DNA of 64,000 nucleotides from Tribonema minus (GCA_017506865.1 JAFCMP010000543.1:434001-498000), one strand, 5' to 3'; positions 13,701-27,200 are shown, counted from the first letter of the stretch. A program made the numbers and translations. Notes: a model not told the origin generated them from the letters alone.

Positions 13701-16700
13701 TCACTGATACATGGTCATTGTTTCTTCGTGATCACCGCGAGCGCAGGTGCACCGCGTGTCATTCGGCAGGTCGCTGAGCGCTGCTGACGCGTGCGACACG
13801 GCCATCGAGGACGCGACGCAGTCCATCGTGTGGAGCTTCAACCCCGACGCGCCCAACATGCAGCACGAGTTCACGCACAGGGGTGAGACGAGGGGTTTTC
13901 ACGCATGCGTCAAACGCATAGTGGAAGTATCAAGTTGAAGTGTTATGTATGGTACGGCACTGTTGCCCACGAGTTCACGCACAGGGATGAAATGAGAGGT
14001 TGACGCGCGCGCCGACATTTCTTAAAGCATCATTGAAGCTGAAGTATCAATGAAGTTGAAGCATCAATGAAGGTGACGTATGGTACGGCGCTGTTGCCCG
14101 CTTGCCACGGTACGGCACTGTTGCCCGCTTGCCGCCCCCATACTCAACAGACAGTACTTCAACAGCAATGGCGAATGACGTGACTCGTTGAAGCGTTTGT
14201 TTGAGTGTCAAGGCACCCGCCGTTACTCCTCGGGCCCGAATTTGTCGCAGTCTCGCGCTCAAATCCTGGTCGCAGCACGGCAAGGGCCTCCACCGCAGCG
14301 CCTTTCACGCGGTTTTGAGCGCTGCCATGCGCGCGTACTATAGTCTAGATGCCTGTCCTCCCCCTCAAAGCTCAGCACGGGCTTCACGTGCCCTTAAGTA
14401 GGCGTCCACGTCTACACGGGGCACAGGGCGAGAGGAGTTTTCAGTTTTGTATAGATATGCTGCTTGGCTCAAATCAGAACAACTCTGAGAGAGGTGAACG
14501 TTGAAGCTGCGTGCTGCACGCGTGGTTTGGTCAGCAAGACAGGCGCGCCATTGCTGTCGAGACTCACTGACGACTCCGCGCGTGCGGCGGCAAACCATGC
14601 GAGTTCCTGTGTTTTTATAAATAAATACTGCTTGCCTCGAAGCTGGAGAAGGTACTGGGAGTAAATCGCCGATTTCACGCTGCGTGCTTCGCGTCAAGAC
14701 TTGCTTTGGGACACGCGGTGTCACTCCCCCGAGACGCAGCGCTGACACTGCGTGTCACAATACGCGCTTGCAGGCATCTACAGCGTCAACTTCTACACGG
14801 GGGAGAGCGCTGCCACGCCCAGCTCCGCGAGCCCCCAGACCTTCTTTGCGTTCCACGGTCTCGTGATGCTGCTGGCGTGGGGGCTGTGCGCCCCCATGGC
14901 GTTCTACGTGGCGCGCTACAAGAAGGTGCGCGCGGTGACGCTCCGTTGGACCATGGTTGAGGTTTAAGTTGAAGTTGAGCGCTACGAGGGAAAGCTGCGT
15001 GTTGTATGCAATAAGTGCAGCTGCAGGTCACTTGGTGCTGGCTGGCACCCATGGCGTTCTACGTGGCGCGCTACAAGAAGGTGGGCGCAACGGACTCTTT
15101 TGAGGCGCAGCGGTTGAGGTTCAAGTTGAAGTTGAAGCGCTGCAAAAGCGCTGCGCGTGCAGTGATTCTACGACGGCGGGCTGTGTGGCTTCTCTGCGTG
15201 CTCCCGTGTGGCGTGCGGCGAGGAAGGTGGGCACGCAGCACCGCGCGCGACTCGCATTTTGAAGTTGAACTTGAAGTTGAAGTGATACGCACCGTGTGTG
15301 TAGCAGGTTCAGTGCTGAGTCACTTGGCTTCCAGGACTTCCACGAGGCTGGTGATGCTTTCTGCCCGCGGTCTGCTGGCAGTTTTTTAGGGTTGGGGGCT
15401 AGGTTAGTTCCAATCATATCCCTAATCTAATGCTCCCCGCCTCCTTTGCTTGTCTCGTCTGGGTTCACCAGCGGCGCTCTCGCCTTGTTTACTTCGTCCA
15501 CCATGTGCGCCGACGCTCGTTGCAGCATTGGAAGAACCGGCTGGCCGTTTACGAACCTCACTGCTGCAGAGTCATTGCTCAGCACTGGCGTGTCTTGGTG
15601 TGATGCACCAATGGGGTGACCACCATCGCGCTCACGGCTTGGCCCACCACTGGCACCACACTCACGCATGCGCGAATCTGTGCGCCGCCCGCAGCACTGG
15701 AAGAACTGGATCGATATACATGAACTGCTGGCTTCTTTCGCCGCGGAGGCGTCGCTGCCCATCGCCATCGCCGCCATGACCACGGCCAAGGGCAAGGTGA
15801 GGGGCAACACGGCAGCGCTCATCTGATCAGCGGCACAGGATGAGTTTTCATACTTCCGAAGTATGAAATTTCTTGTATTTTCCGTCAGCATTGCCGTGCG
15901 CGTACGCTGTGGCGAGTTGAGATGGCGCCACAGGGCAAATGTTTGGCTTGGTGCCCCTGCAGCGTCCCCTTCGCGCTGCGCGCAGAGTTGACGATGCCGG
16001 GCATTCCTGCGGTGGGAGTCCACGCAACCCTTTTCTTTGTCTGCGCGTACATTTTTTGTCTTGGGCATCTGCTCATTCAGTCGCGCATTCAGTAACTGCG
16101 ACACAATCATACGACATTGAGCTGCGCCCCCCTTCCCCCCCTCCCCCCCCCCCCCCCTTCCAGTTTGCCACAACGCACGGCAAGATCGGTCTGGCGCTGT
16201 TCCTGGCAGTGATCCTCCAGTTCTTCTCTGGTCTGCTGCGGCGGGCGGGCATCACGAACCGCGCCAACAAGTACTTTGGCACCAACTACGACAAAGTGCA
16301 CCAGGTGCGTTTTCCTGAGGCAACGGCAGGTGGTGTGTATCAAAAGATTGCAGCCTTCGGGGTACTAAAGCAAACATGCCATGTGCTGCATCTGAAGCAC
16401 TTGTGCAAGCGACAAGTGTCGACTGTCGTGCGCCTCAGTTCTGATGCTTTGGTTTTGTAGGGCCGTTCATGTCTTGATTATGCCGTGACATTCATGCTTG
16501 CCCTTCTGTACAGAGCAAACTAGCCTTAACCCTAACCCTAACCCTAGCCCTAAGCCGAGGATGGGCAGTCGCCGCGGGCTACATGCAGCGCTGGTTTTGC
16601 AACTCGGTGCGCATCAGGGCGCTCTCATCTTGACTCTGCAAATGTACGCACTATGCATGCATCGCGTGCGCGCATCAGCGTATGTACGTCACCGCCGCGT

Positions 16701-18210
16701 TCATGTGTCAGCATGCTGCATGCATGCAGGTGTCCATCGCGCATATCCTATCGCCTAGTGGTCACTTGAATTCTAACCCCACCCCTAACCCTAGCCCTAA
16801 CCCTAACCCTACCTCCTCAGTTCAACAAGGTGTTCCATCGCGTGTTTGGCCGCCTGGTGGTTCTGCTGGGGCTGCTGAACGTGCTCGTGGGCCTGCTCGT
16901 CATCTCTCCCAAGGACACGCAGGTTCAGGTCTCGGTGAGTCACCTTCAACTGCAACTTTGAAGTACTTCAAAGTACTTCATGTATAAAAAACATGTACCA
17001 CAAAGACGAGAGTTTGGGCGTTCATGACGATGCGTGTTGGTGAAGTGAGGCACCACATTATTTGTTGAGCATATATTGCAAGAAAGGAACAGTGAGGAGT
17101 GGGCCTGCTTGTCGTTTCCCCCAAGGACACGCAGGTTCAGGTATCGGTGAGTCACCTTCAACTGCAACTTTGAAGTACTTCGTTTCAAGGATACGTACAA
17201 AACATGCATTCGTGTGCTCTTGGTGATGCGTTTTGGTGAAGTCAGGCACCACATCATGTGTTCGGCGTTGCAAGAAAAGGGTTCAGCGAGGAGTGGGCCT
17301 GCTCGCCATCTCCCCTGAGGGCATGGAGGCACAGGTCTCGATTCATCACCGGGGGGCGCCATCGCCTATTTAAAGCATATGTACTTGAACACTAGATATG
17401 AAGCTTGAGAACAGGTATGAAGTAGAACTGCACTTTCTGTCTTCAAGTCGTCCGAGAAAACGCAGCTGCACGCCATGGCAAACTCGTACACAGCAAAGAG
17501 AGCCAGCGAGGGCCGTGTCGTTGTTTTGTGAGGGCTACGATCAGGGCTGAGGACAGGATACGTAGGGTTAGGGCTCACAATCACGGTTGCGCGTCCTGGC
17601 GACCCCATGCGTAATGGAAGAAAGCCACCTACTCTAGCATGAGCGGGGTGCGTCATGTGAAATTTCAGCAACCGGTCGGCAACACTAGTCTTTATCGTGG
17701 TGGTGACGCAGCACCAACATTTTGTGCGCCTTCCGTAGATGACCAGTTGGTAAACTACCAGAGGAGGCGGTAGATGTACTCGTAGATTGCTGTTCCCCTG
17801 GGCCCGGCAAGGCTGGCTATTTTTGCACATGCGTACACCTGAGTGTCAGCAGCAATCTTGACACCTCGGACACCGGCTGTGCTACCCGCTCGTAGCTGTA
17901 CTTTCAAATAATCTTTTCTTTTCCGAAGTGCTCTGCTCTACGTTGCAGACATGCCGCTCATGTTGGTCAATGCAGAAACCGCGACAAATGAACGCGTTAT
18001 TTCGCCGCGCAATGCTTCACCTTCGCACACCCTGTCCTCCCTCCCCCCCCCCCTGCATGTACTCAACCATTTGCACACATAAACAACTGTACAAGGACCT
18101 CCACATTTTGAAACTACAATCACAAAGTCCAGCACTCCGCCTTGAAAATCTTGGCTGCCGGCATGCACTGCGTTCATGCCTGACCGCTCTGGCTACCCCC
18201 TCACCGCTGC

Positions 18211-18241
<31 letters not shown>

Positions 18242-21200
18242 GCTGCTGCCGGTGTGGCCATGGTGCTTCTGCTGCTGCTCCTGCCCATCGTCAGGGCCTG
18301 GACACGACCGGCACAGACTCCCTCAACATTCAGGTGAGAGAGCAGACTAGACCTGAATCGACACCTTGACCGATTGAGTTCTGCCTGCTGTGACTAGCTG
18401 ACGTTTTTGAACTGCGCCATTGCCACGCAGAGTGCTGCTTGTGTGCACATGCATTTTACCGCCTGTGGACCGAAAGAGGGCTCTCAAGACAATCGCGCCT
18501 CTTCAACACATCGCAATTTCAATACCTACCCGGACAAACTGGGTTCCGCCGCAGGATGGCACGTGTGGCGCATCATGCCGCTTCTGCGCGTGCTGTCTTC
18601 ATGGCCAGGACTTCGTCGTCTTCAATGTTAGAATGCGCACACGGCACTGCATGCAGTCTGCACGAATGAATTCTGGCGGGCTGCCTGTCATCGCCACCGA
18701 CATGCAACTTCGTTTTGCGCGCAAGTCAGCCACAAGGATCTGTTGCACCTCCGGTCTGCCCAGTTGCGCCTCGACCTTCCGATCTGTCGCATTAGGTGGG
18801 GCGGCGAGTGCGCGCCTGCACCGCGGGGCCGCATATGCTGCATGAATTGAAGTTGACGTGTCACTAGCCATGAAACTCACATGTGAAGTTTGTGCGCCCC
18901 TTGAGCCGCAGGTCAACTGGTTCAGCACCATCAAGGCGTACGTGTACCCGGCAGTGCTCAGCCTGTGGTTCGTCCTCTTCTTCGCGGCGGAGGTGCACCT
19001 GCGCATCGGGCGCCGCCACGCGCAGAAGCAGGTCAAGCGCCAGCTCAACGTCACCACCATCACCATGGAGCAGTTCAACGACCGCGTGCTGCAGGTGCGT
19101 CGGGGCTCCCCGTGAAGTCGCGTAGATGTTACATATGTATGCTCGAGTAGCACTGCTACTGGCAGTGCACGCCTGAAAGAGTTACTTAGCAGTGCACAGC
19201 TGTCAGTCAGTGGTGCTTGATGGAAAGGTCAAGCGCCGGCTCAATGTTCACTGCCATTGACACGGAGTAGTTTAATGACCGTTGCTCCAGGCGCCCCGGG
19301 CTTGCTGTGAAGTTGCAACGTTGTTGATGTTGTGCTCGATAGGTACTGTGGACAGTGGCGCACGCTTGGAAGTATACTGCCATGTCATGTCACAGCGACA
19401 CTTCCCAGCTCATTGTTGCTGGCACTAACACCGTGGAGCTGTTCAAGGAGTGCATGCTGCAGATGCGTAGGGCTCACCTTGAAGGAGATGGCATGGTACC
19501 ACAACTACGCCATATGCTTTGAGATGCAGTACCATTCGTGGTTTGTACGTGTACGCATCAACGCAACGCAATGCCACCAGGACGCTCAGTACAAGGTCAG
19601 GCATCGGGGCAGTGCCAGCATCACGTTTGCACTGAGGCAGGCGGAATTTGACAAAGAGAAACACAAAAACAGACACAGCACAGCCTTTCGTGGAGTTCAA
19701 GTTGAAGTATGAAGAGCAAGAGCTCTGAAATTAGTAAACGGTCGTTGCCACGTGGCGGTCCTGCCTGCACTACTAGTTGCTCGCTGCTGCTGCGGCTGCT
19801 GTTGCTGCTGCTGCTGCCGCCGCAACTGCTGCTCACCTGCTGCGTGGTACTGCTCCTCGCTGGCGCACAGGGCGAGAAGCTCCTGCTGGTGAACGACGCC
19901 GTCATAGACGTGCACGAGTACATGAAAGTGCACCCTGGTGGTTCAAAGGTGCGCTTTATGAAGGGACGCAAAGAAGAATGAGTCGATCACAGCGGTCATG
20001 CCATGCAATGTTGAGAAGTCGTGTCCTTGTTTGAAGTACGGTTAGAGAGAGAATTCACTCTGTCAGGACTGCTCCTGCTGCTGACCGTGTACGCGGAACG
20101 GCATGGCTCCAGGGGGCGCACAAACTTGCAAAAATGTGCTTGTTGGCTATGACTGTGCATCGCAGTAAATGTTGAGGTACCCGAAGTGCTTTCAGCCTGG
20201 CACTACTATGCAGTTGTACCCCCCAGCCACGCGCGGCGCCCCCAGTGTGAGCCGGCAGCGTTGCACGACCATCTCCGCAGGTCACGGAAGACTCCTTGCG
20301 AGTTTGTTCTGTGAGTGAGTCAGCGAGTGGACGAGTCAGTGAGGGAGTCGTCCTCCGCACCCGCAGGTCATGAACGCGTGCTCTGAATTTGCGTTGAGCA
20401 CGTGAGTCAGTGAGTGAGTGAGTAGATGAGTCAATGAGCTCACGAAGGCGACGTCTTCCGCGCCCGTAGGTGATGAAGGAGTCCATCGGCTGCGACGTGA
20501 CCAAGGAGGTGCTGGGCGTGCGCGGCATGGAGCAGGGCCTCCACAAGCAGGCGCACAAGCACAGGTAATGCTAACTTCTGATTCGCCTTCACTAACCCTG
20601 ACCGCAATACTGACCCTAATCCTAACCCATCCCTGACCGTTACCCCAACACCAGGGCCTCCACAAGCAAGCGCACAGGCACAGGTAACCCTAATTCTAAC
20701 CCTAATGCGGACCCTAATCTCAATCCAGTCCTAACCCAAACCCTACTCCAAGGTCTCCTGTCACACACGAGCAGACGCACAATTACAGGTGACATGCGTG
20801 GGCCGTCGGCACACAATCAAGGGGCAGATGCGGGATTGCCAAGTCGCAGGGGGGTGCTCGAGGAACACGACGAAGTGTCTCGGACGACTGCGTGCCAGTG
20901 CCACCTCTTGCACATGGCTTCAGCTTCGGTAGAAAGATGCGGTGTCCCCCATCAAGTACTTCAAGTGGTTACTTCAAGTGGTCACAGACCACTTGAAGTA
21001 CGAACTGTAGTAGTTGAAGCTCGCAGCACTGGGTGCACACATGAGCACGCACCTGTTGCTGTGTACGCACTTGCAGCAGCAGCGGTGCTTGTGTCGCGCG
21101 GTCGGGTCTTGAGCACTGACATGCAGACAACATCCTGTCATAGTTGCAAATGGGAGCGGAGGTGGCAGTTACGTTCACCTTCCATCGTCAACATCACGTT

Positions 21201-24200
21201 GCAGGTCGCAGGGTTCTTGTGCCCAGTGCTTAGCGCTGCACTGACCACTCAGGGGCTGCTCGAACAGGTGTTTGAAATACAGTCAAAGTCGCACGTTCTG
21301 CTCTGTTGCGCATTGCACCTGAGTAGCTTGAACGACTTGACGGAAAAAAGTGTAGCCACTGAGCCAATGGAAAAAGCGATCCACCCATCTTTTCCGCTGA
21401 GCGTTGAGCACCACAATTCCACTGCACGCCCTCTAACGATTGCCACTTTTGCTGATGTCCACGCGCTGCCTCTGCCGCGGCAACGTCTGCTGCTGCTGCT
21501 GCTGCTGCCGCTGCTTCTACTTCTGCTTCTGCTGCAGCGCGAAGGCGTGGGCGGCGATACAGAAGCTGGTGGTCGCATATGTGAGTACCCTCAGAGGGCC
21601 TCGTCGGTGCTGTTGTACGGTCACGGAGCCTAGTTGAATTTGTAGTGTCAATGTGCAATCACATGTATGACCATCCGGCTGCTTGTTTCGTCACTGATGC
21701 AAAGATGGGGTCGGGACAGTTCGCAGAGCTGGTGGTGGCATATGTGAGTACCCTCAGTACGCTCAGAGGGCTTTGATTAAGTTGTTGATGTCAACTTGCA
21801 GGCATGGTGTCCACGGCATGCTGCGTTACAAACACACTCATGATGCGCTTAAAACGGTTAAGGAACTAGTTGCGGTGCGCGGCCAACACCGGCCGGTATA
21901 GGTTCACCATGTCAACGGCTGTCGCAATTCCGTTGGGTGGCACAATTCAGCACTTCATGAGGCTTCTTGAGCGCAGTTCTGTACACTCACTTGCCCCAAT
22001 GCCAACCTCAACCCTTTGACCTTAACTCACCGGTCGCATTCTTTGACAAGTCTGTCGGCGGCGTCAAACGCTGTTGTTCGCAATTAAATGAAAACTGCCA
22101 AAGCTATTGCAGCTGTGGCAGCGCACGCATTGGCCTGTACGATGTTCTTTGGAGGCCTTACTCGGGGTGGTTTCCGTGCACTCATATACTTCATCTTACT
22201 GAAGTACTTCGAAGTATATGAATCCATCATTGAAGCGTATACTTGGAGCTTCATATTTGTGCGGGTGCCAGGCGCACCCTGCAGCAATGCTGGTACACTG
22301 ATGAATGCCCGTGGTGCATTTTGCATTGGTGCTAGAGGTCTATTAACCGTCAGCCCCCCCCCCCCCACCCCCCCGGCATATCTCTCGCATCCGTGCTAGA
22401 ATTCCACTTAGTCGCCGATACCCTCCCCGGCCCCTCCGCACGTCCAGGTCGACAAGGAGGACGAGGTGCTGGACTACACGGACACGCCGGCAGCACTGGG
22501 CAGGTGAGCACGAGCCCTGTAGCTAGGGTTTGTCGGAGCGCTGCTGCCTCAACCCCCACCAGAGTGTACGCCGAACACCAACTCGAAGCAAGCGCGCAGC
22601 GCCGACAAACTTCGATTCAAAACAGTGCTGCGTGAGCATGAGGGCCGTTGTTAGGGGCTATCGGAGCGCTGTTGCCTCAACCCCTAGCCCTGCGTACGTA
22701 AAGCAGCAAGTCGAAGCAGCGTGCAACGCCCCTGACGTTCGATTCAAAATCCTGTTGTCAGCGACGGCAAGCAGGCGCACAGCTCTGGACTTCGAAATCT
22801 TGTCGAGCAGCGTGCCTGTCGCCAGCGTCAGCGGCGGCCTCACGCGCTGCGCGCATGCCGTCACGGCTGCGTGCTGCAACGGCGCTTGCCCGCAGGGCGA
22901 CGCCATGCGTGCTGCTGCCGGTATTGTGAGCGCGCAGCCATGGCCGGCGTCGACACGCTGCGTTTTGCATGCCCGCGCCAGCAGCAGCAGCTCGTCCAGA
23001 GATGCCCACATTTCTTACAGCAAAGGCCCTGTCTACTTTGTGCCTTGCTTTCGCTTCTATAGTAGAAAAGGGCCGATTCTCTGACTCTGCCAAGGCAGTG
23101 CACTGTGCATCCTGTATCGCTGATGGTCATCGGTGAGCTGACGCAGCCTACCACTGCCCTGCGTCAGCTATTGTCTTCATTTCTGCCGATCTTGCATACA
23201 GAACTAGGACCGCTGCTGCTGCTGCTGCTGCTGCGTCCGGCGACGCCGAGCGAGGTGGCATGTTTGCTAACCCTAACCTTAACCCAACCCTAGCCCTAGC
23301 GGTGCGTCCGTCCGCGCTCTCGGAGTCGGGCGCTTTGCCCAATGCAAAGTGCCCAGGGGGTGTGTGCGCACTGGTGCTGGTGCTTCAATGCCGGCCATGG
23401 CCGAGCGTTCGCCTCTGACGCTGCGTCCATGTTCGCTTTCCGTGTCGGGCGGTGCCGTGAATGGAGACATGCTCGAGGTAGCGGCGCGCCTTGCGCACAG
23501 GTCGAGCCTGGCACTCCTGTCATTTGCTGTCATTTGCCTGGCTGCGAGGCACTTCTAAAGCATCCAGCGCCAGCAGGACTGACGGCACAATTAATTGAGC
23601 TGGGGCATTGTTGTTATTTGTGCCTGGAGCTTCGGACTCCGTTGCGCATCTGTGCTGGCACCGGTTCAGTCGGCGGCAGTTGCAGCATCTGACAGATCAC
23701 AGATATTTGAGCAGCTGGCACTCCCTGCCTGCGCCGGAGAAGTACCCGCTTCCTGCAGCCTCCTCTCTGAACCAGAAACCATCAATTAGCCATACGAGTG
23801 CACGGCACTGGGTCATTCACAGTTCTACAACTCGTACTCTACAAGCGTCACTGTTCCTGGTTGGCTTTCATCACCCCCACTATCCATGCGTTGCTGCGCT
23901 GTTTCAGCCTCAGCAAGGGCGGCAGCGGATTCGGCGGCGCCAGCACCGACCCGGGCTCAAGCATGGGCGGCAGTGTGAGCAGCAGCAGCAGCTCGCGGCG
24001 GCGCGCCTTTGGCGCTGAGCAGGCGTTCGTCAAGTTCATCCTCAGGTGACGAGCGCTGCCATCAAGTTGAAGTGTACAGTTGAAGTATGCGTGAGCAGCA
24101 GCAGCAGCTCGCGGCGGCGCGCCTTTGGCGCAGAGCAGGCGTTCGTCAAGTTCATCCTCAGGTGGCGAGCTGCCATCAAGTCGAAGTGTACAGTTGAAGT

Positions 24201-27200
24201 ATGCGTGAGCAGCCAAGCAGGCGTTTGTCAAGTTCATGCTCAGGTGACGTGCGCCAGACATTGCCGATTTTTTTCGGAGACCGAGTCTTGGAACCGAGAC
24301 CGAGTTTCACTCGCTACTCGGGGCCCCAGCCACCCCGATTTTAATCGGTGAAAACTCACTCGGTCTGCCAGAGGCAGCCAAATAATCACTCGGTATGGTG
24401 CCCAGGACCGATTAATCTCAGACTGTATGAGGCTGTCCTTCAAGTCCCCCGCGGTGGGTCCGATTATTCGGCCTTAAGTCCAGGGTCGCGGTATTTTAGT
24501 TCGCCCGAACGGAGGGTTGTCATACCTGGTTGGCGGAAGGCTGAAGCAGCAGAAGAAGAAGCAGCAGAAGAAGCTGCAGCAGCAGATGGATGTGCTAACT
24601 GCAGAAGGCTGGAGGCCCCACTGCTGCAGCTACGTGGTATGACTCCCTCGTGTAGGATGACACGTGGCGTCTACTATCGGTCATCAAACGCAGCGGCAAT
24701 GATACTTCGTGATCAGAGGATGAGGATCTCATGGAGGACAAGAAGCTCCCGGGCTTCTGCAACTAAAGCTGCAGCAGCTCAAAAGCTCAGCAAGAAGCGC
24801 GACATACTGATAGGTTCATCACGTCAAGTTGAACTCATACAAAAGCCATGTGCCATCAGAGCGCACGTTTCCTGCATTGAGCGCACAACTCAAGAAGGAG
24901 GACGACAAAGTACATGTGTCGGCGATCGTAACAATCGGTATAAAATCGGGTGTTGCCTGCAATACTCGCGCCATTACTCGCACAGCGAGGTGCTGGACAA
25001 TTACTCGGGGGTCCAAGTAAAAATCGACTCGCTTCTGGCTGAACCACATTACTCATGACTCGGTCTGATTGCCAGAGGGATTTACTCGGTGGCAAATCTA
25101 CTCGGATTTGACAAGTCATCCCGCAACCGTACGCGGGGGGGTCAAACCTCATAAATCAGCAATGTCTGACGTGCGCTGCCATCAAGTTGAAGTGTCCAGT
25201 TGAAGTATGTGTGAGCAGTGAAAGCAGCTCCAGGCGGCGTGCCTTTGCCGCCGAGCAGGCGTTCGTCGAGTTCATCCTCAGGTGACGAGCGCTGCCATCG
25301 AGTTGAAGTGTACAGTTGAAGTATGAGTGAGCAGCAAAGCAGGCGTTTGGCAAGTTCATCCTCAGGTGACGCGCGCTGCTCTCAATGTTGAAGTGCACAG
25401 CTGAAGTATGATGTTGAATTATGCTGGGTGCTGTGTTCTTGATGAAGGTACTTCCGGTGATGCGTTTCTCAGCGTTGATTGCAGACGGCAGTGTGTTTTC
25501 TGTTTTGCCTGACCATCGCTCTGCCACTAGCCTGGATGTCTCATGGCGCAACAGAGCTGACGCGTGCGCTCAAACTTCCCTGTTTATTGTCCTGTTGCAG
25601 GAGCAAGCGGACGCTGACAAATGAGAAGGGCGCAGCCGTGGTCAGCTTTGTCTTTGAACCCAAGGTAAAGGAGCACGGCATTTTGTAAAGCATGACATAC
25701 TTCCGTTGCCATCTGCAATTGCGTGCGGTGCCCTCATCAAAACAACAAAGACGTACAGTAGTCTGTGGCCATTACTGTACAGTTCTCGTGAGTTAGCGGT
25801 ATTCGCACTAGCGGCCACTCACTAAGCCCTGCGCAACATCATACTTCAACTTCAATGTCCACCCCCTATGCGTCTACTGGCAGTTACAGCAGCCTGATGC
25901 GTACAGATATTATCGATTGCTCACTCCCTAATACCAGACAGCAACTACTTTGACCAGGATCGCCCTTGTACCATCATACCCTCAACCCCGTGTGGGCCAC
26001 TGAAGGCGCAGCATCACCCAGCGCTGATATCATCTGTGCACCCTGCCCGAGCAGGTGAAGAGCAGGTCGCTCGAAGCCCTCGCCCCCGGCTACTACCACA
26101 AGTTCAGGGTGGTCCACGAGGGCAGCGTCATACAGGTATGCGCGTATGCACATGTATATATATGTGTGTGTGTGTGTGTGGGGGGGGGGGGGTATGAATG
26201 TTGATGGCGCAATACCGCCGTCCAGCTCACGGCATACGCAGAAGTACACGTTCAGTGCAGCGAGCTATGTCATACAGGTATGCACATATGCACATGTATA
26301 TGTGAGGGGTATGTATGTCCATACTTCTGTGTACCGCAATGCCACCCTCTGACACACAGCGTTCATGAAATACAGCGCAGCGAGCTATGCAGGGACAGCG
26401 GCTGAAGCGCATGTCAATCCAGAAGGCGCGCGTCTTTGACTTGCATTTCTGCATTTTCTGCGACCAGGGGTCGGTGGCATGTTGAGTTCTGCTTGGCTGA
26501 AAGCATCATGGAAGCTCCACACTGGGGGCGCGGTCACGTTCGGCATTTCTGAACGGGTGGCCACCTGCTCCCTGACACCCCAAAGACCGTTGGACGCCAC
26601 ATCAAAATGGTCTTTGAAGTGGCAGGAGCGAGCGCCCTTGACCTCAAACAGCGCACGCCATGCAGTCGGGCGCGCTTAGGGTTAGCCTAACCCTAAACCT
26701 AACCCTAACCCTAACCCGCACACTCTAGCTGTTGACCATCACAGCAGCACCGTGGGTGCACTCACAAACCCAATCTGTTGCCCTGACCCTCATTGCCAAT
26801 ACGCCCAATCGCGCGAGGGACAGACGCACTTCATGTGGCGCAGCACGCGCTCAAATGAGGTCAAGGTTTAGGTTAGGGTTTGATTAGGGCCGGCTGCGTC
26901 CATCGCGCGCAGACGGCAGTGGATCAAGGCTAGGGTTAGATGTGAAGCAAGGTGATCTCAACCCCCCACCTCTAAGGCCACTCAGTTGCAACACCGGTCT
27001 TTTTGCGCCTTGTGTCCGTTGCGCACAACTTCAGCACCATGATGCTCACACTTTAAGTACCACAAGCACTGAATGATGCTGAATACGTTCCTCGACATCG
27101 TGTCACGAGCAGGCTCACCCACATCTCACGTGCGCAACTGCCCCCCCATCACTGTACGAATCATCAAGTGTGACGTGCCGTGCCTCTTGCGCCGTCTCTT

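Larger units (their letters stand above)
9499..13882 (+). other. Domain: DOMON (exons 10-13)
   Basis: Exons: 9499-9613, 10704-10853, 12497-12640, 13747-13882. The translated core has YEIAWTIDKSNKTIAFDAAF, then GGYFALGMGTRMIGADIF, the usual DOMON strand with a Met positioned like the haem-ligand Met of haem-binding DOMONs. It continues with GTANALPVGDEW, a Cys-containing strand, RSLSAADACDTAI, IVWSFNPDAP and a His-rich end (MQHEFTHRG). In DOMON-b561 proteins this domain faces outside and passes electrons to or from the b561 core. The direct join to four b561 exons supports that. Haem binding is inferred from Met and His placement only. Confidence 0.82.
14774..19094 (+). other. Domain: cytochrome b561 membrane core (exons 14-19)
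   Basis: Exons: 14774-14925, 15695-15796, 16164-16304, 16821-16934, 18295-18333, 18912-19094. Each of the first four carries one hydrophobic span with one conserved-looking His: FFAFHGLVMLLAWG, WIDIHELLASF, FATTHGKIGLALF and FHRVFGRLVVLLG. This is the four-His pattern that binds the two hemes of b561 proteins. Exon 18 encodes only 13 residues (GLDTTGTDSLNIQ) and is in phase on both sides. Exon 19 adds a fifth span (VYPAVLSLWFVLFFAAEVHL) followed by a basic stretch (RIGRRHAQKQVKRQ), as expected for an inside loop. The domain sits directly after DOMON, as in plant and animal DOMON-b561 proteins. Confidence 0.88.
19871..22503 (+). other. Domain: cytochrome b5 (exons 20-22) and acidic linker (exon 23)
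   Basis: Exons: 19871-19948, 20470-20564, 21538-21580, 22448-22503. The sequence LLVNDAVIDVHEYMKVHPGG contains the b5 signature with the first axial His. The second axial His lies at the end of exon 21 (HKQAHKHS), where the Ser codon is split across the intron and restored exactly by exon 22 (AKAWAAIQKLVVAY). Exon 23 is an acidic linker (VDKEDEVLDYTDTPAALG). A b5 between a b561 core and a b5-reductase module would carry electrons from FAD to the membrane hemes. The domain is a little shorter than free b5. Confidence 0.85.

Noticed and set aside
13080-13760. Regularly spaced repeats resembling a CRISPR array
   Set aside because: The repeats are diverged copies of an exon edge and its intron, the spacers also repeat, and the host is a eukaryote.
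20794-21633. 279-codon plus-strand frame
   Set aside because: It runs through intron sequence, a hairpin and exon 22 in the wrong frame, with no recognisable domain.
24348-25058. Possible transposase in the hAT-like element
   Set aside because: The 236-codon frame shows no transposase or dimerisation motif; I treat the element as non-autonomous.
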